Shown in pieces: positions 35,437-44,640 of a DNA stretch of 64,000 bases. The notes beneath the pieces were generated by a model. It had not been told where the DNA came from. It saw nothing but the letters and a program-made list of their open reading frames with translations, and did no database searches. Origin of the DNA: Brachionus rotundiformis (Eukaryota > Rotifera > Eurotatoria > Ploima > Brachionidae); assembly GCA_016802295.1 (NCBI GenBank), contig JAESIW010000064.1, positions 745,425-809,424 on the forward strand, given 5' to 3'. A program made the translations under genes and the position numbers. Each line of letters begins with the position of its first letter. Within the stretch, counting starts at the first letter, position 1.

Positions 35437-35545
35437 GAAAAATTCAAGTTTTCATAAGCATAAAATTTTATTTTATTTTATTTTCTAAGAATTTTATTAA
35501 AAAAGATTAAAAAAAAGTTATATCGAAAATAGATTTTTATGAATT

Positions 35546-36551
35546 TCATATTTTTAGGCTAAAAACCAAGCTCAAAAAGTCTTCGTACTTTATTGTAATT
35601 ACTCCATTTTGTTGATGATCGAATTGTCTGAATGCGTTTGTAAGTGTCTTAAACGAGAAAATTTTTAGTTAATGAAAATTAAGAAAATTAAAAAATATTT
35701 TGTCTATAATATATATTGATTAATGAAAATGAAGCAAATAGATAAAGCGAAACAACAATTACTTGAATGGAGACAGAAGCTTGTATAAAATCGTCAAATG
35801 CAATAGTTCCTCTGCCTTGACGATCGAATTTTTTAATTAATAAATCATAAAACCTGTCACTTAGTCTATAACCTTTAATTTGCAGAAGCAAAGCAAAATA
35901 GTTAAAATATGGCACATTTTACCTGAATTTTAATGCAAATAAAGATGAAATCATCGAACAAAATTTTGGGATCAAAAGTTTGCGCCGCATTGGCTCTAGG
36001 CGCATTAGGATCGCTATTTGCTTTAAACTGAAGGTGTCCAATTAAAGTATTAAAAAATTGATCACTCAATCTGTAACCTTAATTAATTTTTACGGCTCTT
36101 AATTTTGTTCGAAATTTCTTCTTTATTTTCTTTAAATTTACCAAATGCTGTCAAGGCTAGTTTAAGCTCATTTTTGTCAATCGATCCAGAGTTGTCTCGA
36201 TCGAATGATCTGAAACATTTTTGCCAGTCATCAATATACTTCCACAATGAAACAAATTCTTCAAAATCTATCGTGGCCGAATTGTCACGATCAAACATTC
36301 CAATCATCATTCTAAATTTTTAAATTTAACTCTTTTTTTCAAAAAAAATTCTGTAAATACCTGACAGTTTCCGGGTTAAATGGAGTCCAAGTTCCGTTGG
36401 ACAAAGCAGATTGCAACTCGTGGGCATTTATTGAACCACTTCCATCTCGGTCAACTCTGTAAATATTTTCTAATTTCAATTGAAATTGAAAAGATTAATA
36501 TATATACCTTCTGAATAATTGCATCAAATATTGTCTGTCGGGCAGGGACAT
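35546..36551 (-). CDS. PDCD6: Penta-EF-hand protein PDCD6/ALG-2 with alternative exons 4a/4b
   Basis: Minus-strand exons: 1, 36551-36508; 2, 36456-36361; 3, 36311-36142; 4a, 36077-35923; 4b, 35872-35763; 5, 35647-35546. With 4b the protein is 173 aa; with 4a it is 188 aa. Hallmarks match human ALG-2: VDRDGSGSINAHELQSALSN (EF1), GTWTPFNPETVR, LWKYIDDWQKCFRSFDRDNS (EF3), GYRLSDRFYDLLIKKFDRQG (exon 4b) and a diverged EF5 ending SLVFSLKI. ALG-2 is a Ca-dependent adaptor that binds ALIX and Sec31A in ESCRT and COPII traffic. Exon 4a also begins YRLSDQFFNTLIG and ends ILFDDFIFICIKIQ, but its Ca loop is replaced by a longer segment. Both exons enter in phase 1 and leave in phase 0. A TTTTAG acceptor lies ten bases before the ATG. 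Confidence 0.93.
35763..35872 (-). other. PDCD6: PDCD6 alternative exon 4b (canonical EF4)
   Basis: 110 bp, acceptor AAATTAAAG, donor CAA|GTAATTG. It encodes YRLSDRFYDLLIKKF, DRQGRGTIAFDDF and IQASVSIQ, very close to the vertebrate exon. If exon 4a is also included, 4b is read as GTT ATA GAC TAA and terminates at once. Confidence 0.9.
35923..36077 (-). other. PDCD6: PDCD6 alternative exon 4a (non-canonical EF4)
   Basis: 155 bp, acceptor TTAATTAAG, donor CAG|GTAAAATG, no in-frame stop. It encodes (after the split Gly) YRLSDQFFNTLIGHLQFKAN, then a Pro/Ala/Asn-rich stretch (SDPNAPRANAAQTFDPK), then FDDFIFICIKIQ. It aligns with exon 4b at both ends, but the DRQGRGTIAF loop is gone, so Ca binding at this site is not expected. 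Confidence 0.85.
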
Positions 36552-37270
36552 TTTTCTTTTCTAAAAGAGATAAACTTAAATAATTTTAAATTATCGAATA
36601 TAGATAAAAGAATTAAGCTAATTTGATTGATAAATTGTAAATAGAACTCAAATTTGTTCAAAAAGTCTGATAATTTCTTCATTTAAATTCCTTGAAAATG
36701 CATTTAAAATAAATTAATTGTGGCATACAAAATGAATAACCTAAATGCATATTTTAAAAGCAGTCTTTATTTTGAAATTAATATAAGTATAATTTAAAGC
36801 TCATTATTTTTTCGACAAAGACATTTCTAATGTCAATAGATAAACGTCAAATTTAATAAAACTAATTTAATTCCCAAAACATTTTTTTATTAAATATTTA
36901 AAAATTTCTAAACAGAATTGGTAAAACAACCAAACATTGGTAAATGTATTATATTAAAAAAATGATTAATTTAATTCTTAAATTTTGAAATAATTTTTAT
37001 TTAATTAAAATTTTTTGATTCTTTGATTCCTATAATAATTACTAGTATTAATTATTATAAAATTTTTACTGAATTTTGAATAAATTAATTAAGATTGCAA
37101 TATGGCAATCCTTAAGAATAATAATAAAATTCTGATTTCTAGAAAATTAAATGTTTTTTATTTTTAAATGACAACAGATATTTAATTCTTAAATCAGAAA
37201 TAAATTAGAGAAACTTTTCATTTTAATAAATAGTATCTTAATTTTCTTATTAATCATAGAAATATCGAGA

Positions 37271-37395
37271 GCTTATACGCCTTTTTGCAATAAATTTTGC
37301 TGTTTAATTGTGAAATGAAAAGCTAATTAATCAGCATCGTTTTATCATTCATTCAAATTTTATTTTTACTGATATAATTTAGCACACAAAATTTC
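37271..37395. repeat. Direct repeat upstream of PDCD6 (copy 2)
   Basis: Matches 35354-35436 closely (GCTTATACGCCTTTTTGCAA...), with an extra segment of about 43 bp before AGCACACAAAATTTCC. Confidence 0.75.
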
Positions 37396-37677
37396 CTAAA
37401 AAACTAGAAAAATTAACTCATATAAATAAATGGTGTTAAAAATTGTCAACTATTATGCGAAAAAATTTATTTGTCAATTTCGATTTCACTTTCAGAGAAT
37501 TATATTATAATGCATAAAATCAACATACAAAATGATATATCTATCTTTATTTCCAGGGATTATTAAAACAAAATTCAAAATAAAATTTTGAAAAAAATTT
37601 CAAGTCAAAATTGTCCATTTAATTTTTGGATAATTTTGAATCAATAAATGAATTAAAACTTGAAAAAATGTTTGCAC

Positions 37678-37870
37678 TGACCAGCGGATGATCACGGGTC
37701 AGTCGAGTTTATTAAAGAAAAATTAATAAAAAGAGTTCGTAAGTCTAATGGCTGAAGCGCCTGCCCCATCCTGATATTCTGGATGGCGCGTTCGGTCATC
37801 TTGAGGGTGATGGTGACTTAGAGACCAGCAGTATTCCCTTCCTATGCAGACAGACATGACAGACTAAGAG
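37678..37870 (+). repeat. Interspersed element, copy 2 (possible SINE-like)
   Basis: Head TGACCAGCGGATGATCACGG; the first 62 bases correspond to 31848-31909 with eight differences. A GC-richer body follows, including CCATCCTGATATTCTGGATG. Same strand as copy 1. The 3' limit is estimated from base composition. Confidence 0.6.
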
Positions 37871-38704
37871 AGCCATTCCATTAAAAACTTCAAATCGGAA
37901 TTTCTCCTATATCCAAACTTTGGTTCGTGTTTGGATTTTGGATGAAAAGCTCTACATTGAAAAATGCATGTTATAAATCAATTTTGGTCTAGCATAAGTT
38001 ATTAGGCCACTGTAGAAGGACTTAAGGCCGAACTTAGGTATCTCTATTGTCTTTGTTAAAACTGAAAAATCGGCAACACTTGGAACACAGTCTCCTAATT
38101 AAGAAATCGAGGCATCTTTTAAAGACTTTCTCTATTAAACTAAGATGCTTATGAGTTTAAAATTTAATTCTGCTCTAAACAAGAATCATCGAGTCATAGA
38201 TTATTTTATCATTTTTTTTTAAATATTGTAAAATTATATAATTGTTTAAGATTGTTTTAAATTTTATTTTTTTTGTTTAATTTTCAATAAAATAGCCTTG
38301 AATAATCAATAAAGACCAAATTAAAAAATAAAATGTGTTTTGTTTTGACTGTTGGATAAAACCTCTACAAAAATTAATGATTATTTACTAAGTAATAATT
38401 TTTTATTATAATTTTTAAATTTATAAGTTTTTTTAAAGCTTTGCTTTGGCAAAGTTGTAACATTATAATTTTATTCGAAAACATTATTTACGAGTCAATA
38501 CTATACATTCTGAACATATTCCACTTAAATTTTCAAACTTTATTTTAATGAAGCAAAAAGGTTACGTAACCTGAAACTTCAAAACTCTTTTCGTTTAATT
38601 TAAATTTATTATTATTCTAAAGTAAATTTAAGCGAGAATTTTTTTTATTTTAATGACGTTTTTTTATTGTATAATATATTTTAAAATTTAACAGTTTTTG
38701 AAAT

Positions 38705-39899
38705 ATGGGCTTACAAACAAGCAAAACTAATACATTAATGGTCGGAGATACTCTCGACTTTCGTTATGATATATACAAAATCAAACGATTGTCAGGTATT
38801 GAATATTTCAAATGTGATGATTTGGCTGATTTTAACATCAAGTTTGTTTAATTTTATATTTAAAAAATTAAAATATCCTCAATTTAAAACTGCAAAAAAA
38901 ATTATTTTTTAAGAATATCATATAAATCTTTCTTTAATATATGATAAAAACCTTAATTGAATATTCATTTATTTCTAATTCAAAACAAAGATTAATTAAC
39001 TTTTTAAATTTAAAAAAATTATTATAAATATTAAAATTATTAAATCAGAAAAACAGTCGAGCCTATACTAGTGGATGATCCAATGTCCCAAAGGGTGTTT
39101 AAGTTAATAAATGAATTGAATCATGCTAACATAATAGCACCTCACCATTTTTATGATGATGGAAAATTCTATGTTACCAGAACCTATGATGACGATTATG
39201 TAATTTAATTTATAATATTAGAACTAATCTTTTTGACTTTGGTAAATATTACTTTTATAAGTATGCTTTTGCATGGCGTCTACAGATTCAGCGACATTTA
39301 CAATCTTACAAAGTAAAAATTAAATCTTATGAAGAGATAATTTTAATGAAACTTATTAAATCTAATTTAAGAAAAATATTGAAATCGAAGAAGAGCAGAT
39401 TGTGTATTGGACAAAACAATTGTTGACTGCTTTAGCGTGTCTTCATGAGAATAATGTTTTACACAAATTTATCATACCTGAAGCCATATCTTTTAAAAAA
39501 GATAAGCTAAAGTTATTTATACCTGCAAGTAGTGTAATTTTAGATTCCGCAGATAGTTTAATTGATGAAAAGCGAACATGGTACAGGTGCCCTGAGATGG
39601 AAGAGAAGCAAAAAATTGGTTTAAAGTATGATATTTGGTCTGCTGGTTGGGCTTTATTCAACATTTGTAGTTTGGATGATGGTAGATATTTGCTTGATCA
39701 AGTAGAAGATTTTCATACATGGAGAAGACCTGATGTTCCCAGAATATACAGTAGAGATTTAGATCGAATATTTAAATTGTAAATATAAAACAAACTTGAT
39801 GATAGAAATTTATTCTTTTAAAATTTTAGAATGACAAATTTGAATCCGGAAGAAAGGCCAAGTGCAAAGGAATTGTTGGAAGAAAAGATTTTTAATTAA
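38705..39899 (+). CDS. Protein kinase-fold pseudokinase, probably N-myristoylated
   Basis: Five exons: 38705-38841, 39049-39199, 39286-39312, 39372-39778 and 39830-39899, giving 263 aa. Exon 3 is a 27-bp microexon (IQRHLQSYK) that fits the hinge/alpha-D region of a kinase. Kinase landmarks: NIKKTV (equivalent of VAIK, split by intron 1), LNHANIIAP, WTKQLLTALACLHENNVLH, CPEM (APE region), YDIWSAGWALFNI (alpha-F) and LNPEERPSAKELLEEKIF. The HRD loop reads HKFIIPEAIS, so the catalytic Asp and Asn are absent. The DFG motif is absent (KLFIPASSV), and there is no glycine-rich loop. It is therefore expected to be catalytically dead and to act as a scaffold or regulator. The N-terminus MGLQTSK fits a myristoylation site. 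Confidence 0.85.
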
Positions 39900-40222
39900 A
39901 ATTGATTTAAAAATTTTTGCTATGGTAGTTTAGTGGTTAAATTTTAAAGCATTTATTATTGAATTTTATCTAGTTTTATGTAAATAAATTTTGAATGTTT
40001 AAGATAAATTTTTACAATAAACTTTTGATTAAAACTTTCTATTTAATATTAAAGTTGATGCACAAATAATAGTTTCTTTATCTTCTAAATGAAATATTTT
40101 GGTATATTTTTTTTTTAGAATAATATTTAATTTTTTTTTAATCTCTCAAGGGTGTGGCTTTCTAAAAATAATCTTTTTTAAATTATCAAATTCAAATTGA
40201 AAATAATTTTCAAATTTTAAAA
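39900..40222. other. Intergenic DNA
   Basis: Short AT-rich spacer between two co-directional genes; nothing recognised. Confidence 0.5.
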
Positions 40223-42103
40223 ATGGGATTTGTTGGACTTGAAAAAATAATAGATTCTTTTAAAAAAAGCAGTAGATTTAATACAATATTTGTAAATGTT
40301 CCATTACAAGAGCTTAAATTTGTGGTAGACGGTAATCAATTGGTATATATTTTTTTATCTTGGTACCAGGATGGCATATATGGTGGTAATTATGACAAGT
40401 TGTTCGATAATTTTGTCAGTTTCCTTACCAAAATGCAACCATTTATTCAGATAGTGATTTTTAATGGTTCAAAAGAAAGTGTTAAAAAAGGAACAGAACG
40501 ACTTAAAAAGAAGATCTCTCGAATGATAGATTTAGAGTCTGACATTAACTACTTTCTTAGTCTAAAAGAGTTGAACCCATTATTTTCTATAAATGTGCTC
40601 ATAGAAGCATTAATCCATGTTGGCATTGACTACGCAATGACTTCTGAAATGGAAACTCATGGAATTGCATGCTACGCAAATGGAGATAACCAAACAAAGG
40701 GCTTTTTTACAGTTTTATCCAGAGACTCATATTTTAATGTTTACTATATTGAAAAGGGTTATGTTTCATGGATTTATGTGGCTGATATTTTTAAAGACTT
40801 CTCTAAAATAAAAAAAGATCTAGAAGTGCCGGTTTTTTATCTAAGAAATTTGCTTACTTTTAACCGAATCAGTTTTAGAACATGGACCTATTTTTGCATT
40901 TTATTGGGAGATTATGATTTTGAACTTGAGAAAAATATCAAATATTATAGAAAAAACAATTTGGACATAAGGACAAGAATTTACCACAAAGTGCTTGACC
41001 ATTTTCGTCATAATGAAAAAAATTTCCATAGAAATGGTTATTATGACATACGCAGCACCTATGATACTGATTCTATTTCTAAAGTTGATAAATTAATTGA
41101 TAGAATCGAGTTCAAAATTAACAAAGCTGAATTCTTGACCAGTTTAAACCAAAATTTAAATAATTTTGACCGCTTTGTAAACAATATAAAACAATTTATG
41201 AAGGTATTTTTTCCATGTTTAATTGAAGACTTTCATGAGCCAAGTGTATTTGCTTCCTGCTTTGACTCATATTATTTGAGCTATTCTCTTATTAAGCAAA
41301 CATTTTTGAAAGGGAATTTTGTGACAGAGTATTTTCGTAAAAAAAATCCTACTATAAACTCTCAAATAGAAGAAAGATCAATAAAAATTGGAAATTTTGA
41401 AGAAAATTTTTTGTTCAGATTTCTCAAGAAACAACAAGACATAAGCGCGCTAAATCTTCAACTTGATAATTTAACTCTTTTCTACACAGCTCTTTGCTTG
41501 ACAACAAAATTTTTGAAAGACAAATGGTCCAAGTATTCGACCACAAGAATTCGTGATGCTTTGTTAACAAATCTAATGCTAATAAATTTTAAAATTTATG
41601 ATTATCAATTGGATGAAAAATTTGAAGAAAATTCAAGTGATATTGATAAAATATTTAACTATAAATTTAGCGAAAAAGACCAGTTAAGTATTACAGAGTT
41701 GACTGATAAATATGATCAAATTGTTAGCGATGAAAGCTTAGAAATTAATGATTATTTAGATAAAGAATTACAAGAGGTTCATTTGATAAATCAGTTTCAA
41801 GCTTTTTATCACTCGATAGGTTTGCTAAACAAGTTGGCAGGATTTAATTTGATATTTCTAAGTCCTCATCGATTTTTAAATGGAAGATTTATGACAAAAT
41901 TTCTAAGAGAAAAAAATAAAAGTAATACGCAAAGTTTTGAAATTAATCAAATGATAGAAAATATGGCTTCTATTTTAAATTTTAAAAATGTCTTGATGCA
42001 AAAATTTGATAAATTTTACCAGGATTTGGAACAAGAAGAAAATACAGTTAAAATTGAGAGATCAAACGACTTATCAGAACTAATGGAAAAAATAAAAATT
42101 TAA
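40223..42103 (+). CDS. ASTE1: Asteroid-type (ASTE1-like) XPG/FEN-fold nuclease
   Basis: Single exon, 626 aa. The N-terminus MGFVGLEKIID...LKFVVDGNQLVYIFLSWYQD...GGNYDKLFDNF matches the XPG-N/PIN start of asteroid proteins (usually MGxxGL..., VIDGNNLxY, GGDY). A second acidic region, GIDYAMTSEMETHGIACYAN, corresponds to the I-domain, where FEN enzymes carry metal-binding acids. Here some are changed (human FEN1-like EAEA becomes SEMETHG), so nuclease activity is uncertain. The remaining about 380 residues are helical and poorly conserved. Asteroid proteins act in receptor tyrosine kinase signalling in flies, and human ASTE1 is a DNA-end nuclease. Intronless, unlike most neighbours. Confidence 0.75.
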   Translation: MGFVGLEKIIDSFKKSSRFNTIFVNVPLQELKFVVDGNQLVYIFLSWYQDGIYGGNYDKLFDNFVSFLTKMQPFIQIVIFNGSKESVKKGTERLKKKISRMIDLESDINYFLSLKELNPLFSINVLIEALIHVGIDYAMTSEMETHGIACYANGDNQTKGFFTVLSRDSYFNVYYIEKGYVSWIYVADIFKDFSKIKKDLEVPVFYLRNLLTFNRISFRTWTYFCILLGDYDFELEKNIKYYRKNNLDIRTRIYHKVLDHFRHNEKNFHRNGYYDIRSTYDTDSISKVDKLIDRIEFKINKAEFLTSLNQNLNNFDRFVNNIKQFMKVFFPCLIEDFHEPSVFASCFDSYYLSYSLIKQTFLKGNFVTEYFRKKNPTINSQIEERSIKIGNFEENFLFRFLKKQQDISALNLQLDNLTLFYTALCLTTKFLKDKWSKYSTTRIRDALLTNLMLINFKIYDYQLDEKFEENSSDIDKIFNYKFSEKDQLSITELTDKYDQIVSDESLEINDYLDKELQEVHLINQFQAFYHSIGLLNKLAGFNLIFLSPHRFLNGRFMTKFLREKNKSNTQSFEINQMIENMASILNFKNVLMQKFDKFYQDLEQEENTVKIERSNDLSELMEKIKI

Positions 42104-43044
42104 ATTAATTTTTTTGTGTTTTTTTATTAAATAAAATTCTCTAAAGCATAGCGTCTCGAGGATAAATTTGTCACATAATAAATGACAAAATATTTAGATT
42201 TAAATGTAACCAAGAAATTTAAAATTTAAAATTAGAAAATTATTTCTTTCGAGTATAAAGCTTCAAAACTAACAATTGTTTTGAAATAATTAAGTTTTTA
42301 TTTTTAGATTAGAAAAAAAAATTAAATTATAAATGCACTTTGTACCTTTTATTTATTTTTAACATAACACTTGAAAATCAAGAAGTTTTTTGGTCAAATT
42401 TAAAACTGTTGTAATATCTAGCATATTTTTTAATTAACTAAAAATTGACAAAATTGTTCTTCATAAATATTAAAAAATTCTATTTAATTTTTAATATGAT
42501 TATTTCTTTTTCTAAAAGAATATCAAATATATTTAGAGAGTATTCTGATGTTTAAAAATTAAAAAATTATTAGATTTTTTATTTTAGGTTTCTTTATCAT
42601 TTATTGTTATCGTAGCAACCAAAAAAAAAAGACAACATAAATAAATAGCATTATTTTAAAAAAAAGTTAAAATTTTAAGATTTTTCCTTGTTTTCTTTTT
42701 TTTTTGTTAAATGGATGTTTAAATACAAATATTTTAATTTTAAACATGTCGCCTTTAAATTTTTGAAAAAAAAATTAAAAAAATCATTGTCTATTTAACA
42801 ACCTAAAATTGATGTTTGAAAATATAAAATTCACTAAAATAGAATGAATATTGCTCTACTCTTACTCTTATTATTCTATATAATTTTATTACTCAACACC
42901 TTTTCAAATTTTCTAGCAAATCTCAACAACTTTTAATAAATTTTGACGTAAAGCACAATCATTAATTCTATATAAAAGAGAACTATGAAATAAACAAAAA
43001 AGAATTGACGAAAATAATTGATATTTATCTTTATTTATTTAATT
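42104..43044. other. Intergenic AT-rich DNA
   Basis: Convergent 3' flanks; no gene or clear repeat seen. Confidence 0.5.
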
Positions 43045-43425
43045 TTAATCATCTAACTTTTTCTTTATGAACTCGCTGAGTTTTGTCTTAACAATGGCAG
43101 AAAATTCGTCAAATGATATTTGACCATCGGAGTTTCTATCAATCATTTTAAAATATTCTGAGAAATGAGCGCTTAGCTTTTCCTCGGATTGTTTGAATTT
43201 CTTTTCTATTTTCGGTATAAACTCATTAGCTTCATCAAAATCTATCGTTTGGTCATGATTAAGATCAAATTGATTAAACCATTTGTTCAGATATTTTCCT
43301 TTTGCTTCATTGCCAACATTTAGTTCAGTAGTTAAAGCTGTAAATTATTTAAAATATTTAAAAAAAGAATTTAAATTTTAATACAATTTACCAAAGATCA
43401 ACAAAAAGAACAATATTTTGTTCAT
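43045..43425 (-). CDS. Small secreted EF-hand protein
   Basis: Two exons on the minus strand: 43425-43392 and 43337-43045 (54-bp intron, phase 1), 108 aa. Exon 1 encodes the signal peptide MNKILFFLLIF. The mature chain has two EF-hand loops, DLNHDQTIDFDE and DRNSDGQISFDE, each with suitable ligands at positions 1, 3, 5, 7, 9 and 12, separated by a charged helix. The C-terminal tail is lysine-rich (FIKKKLDD). It is a likely extracellular or ER-lumen calcium-binding protein; there is no KDEL signal. Similar two-EF-hand secreted proteins are common in invertebrates. No specific orthologue is recognised. Confidence 0.85.
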
Positions 43426-44640
43426 TCTATATAAAACTTAAAATTTTAAAATAAAATATAACTAAGAAAAACTTTTAATAATTCAACAGGTGACATATAC
43501 CAATTATATAAGCTCGATTGAATTGGTGTAAAGCTAGTTTTGAAATATTTGAGTTAAATGGTAGAATTCTGATATAGGTTGTTGACTTAATTCCTCTACT
43601 TTGATAAACTAATGCTTAAAAAAAAATTTGATTTTTAGATGTTAAGTTTAATACCTTTTAATTTACTCAAAGATATAAAATCATAAAATAAAGATATGAA
43701 GATATATATATATATATATATTTGTATTTAAGTTAAAGAAAGCAACAAAAATTTAATTTTAAAATTTAAAAGTGAAAATTAACCTTTTATTATTACTAAA
43801 GTCTAGAATATAAATAAAAACTGTCTTAAGGATAAAGTAAAAATCATTTTATTTTCTTAGACTCAAATTATTTTATTTGAAGTATCATTAAAAAAATACA
43901 AAAAATCTAGTGTGTTTAATTTTCCTTAAGTTTTTAAAATGATTCAAATTTATTATATTTTTAGGTTTTCTTTTGGATAAATTATTCAAAAGAGATACCT
44001 GTAGTGTTCAACTCAAAATAATAAATGTTATATTTTTAAAATAAGCCATTATATAAAATATCATGATATTGAACTACATGCTTCTTCATATTTGATAAAT
44101 TCTATTTTCGAAATTAATCGAAAAAAAAAGTTCTTTTTTGTATTTTTTAATAATCTTTTTAAACTCGATCGGACTTTTCAAACTTAAGTCATTTAAAACT
44201 GATATTGCGTAATAAAAATCAACTTCTCATTATCTTGTAACAATGAAATCAGTAAAAAAAAGATTTGAAAATAATAAAAAATTAATTTAATAAAATTTGA
44301 TTGTTGTTTTTAATTTTGATTTATTACAAGGTCAAAATTTAACATAAAAGATAATTTAGATAAAAAATGGCATGTCAAAAATCTTGGAAACTCACCAATT
44401 ATTATACTGAGTGTATAGGACATTCTCTGGTTCCAAATAATGAAATAATTTTCAAAATATTTCGAAGTTGTTGATTTTTCCCAAAGTTCTTGAAAATTCT
44501 CTGGAAAATGATAATAATTATTTTCACTTCTAAAATAGTCTTTTGCGATTAAAATAACATTGAAAAAAGTCACAGAATTAATTTATAAAAAGTTTTTAGA
44601 TTTCGTAAAAATTTATTCAGAAAATAATTTTAAAAAAAGT
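43426..44640. other. Intergenic DNA
   Basis: It includes a TATATAA box-like sequence at about 43504-43511 (minus strand, about 80 bases upstream of the EF-hand gene) and a (TA)n run at 43702-43721. An 87-codon frame at 44310-44573 has no recognisable features. Confidence 0.45.
43702..43721. repeat. (AT)n microsatellite
   Basis: Perfect AT dinucleotide run of about ten units. Confidence 0.9.

Larger units (their letters stand above)
36552..38704. other. Intergenic region with repeats
   Basis: It contains the second copy of the PDCD6-flanking direct repeat (37271-37395) and the second copy of the interspersed element (37678-37870). The remainder is AT-rich with no gene seen. Confidence 0.5.

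Noticed and set aside
44310..44573. 87-codon minus-strand frame between the EF-hand gene and FAM184
   Set aside because: No ATG context, domain or splice continuation recognised; could not be supported as a gene.
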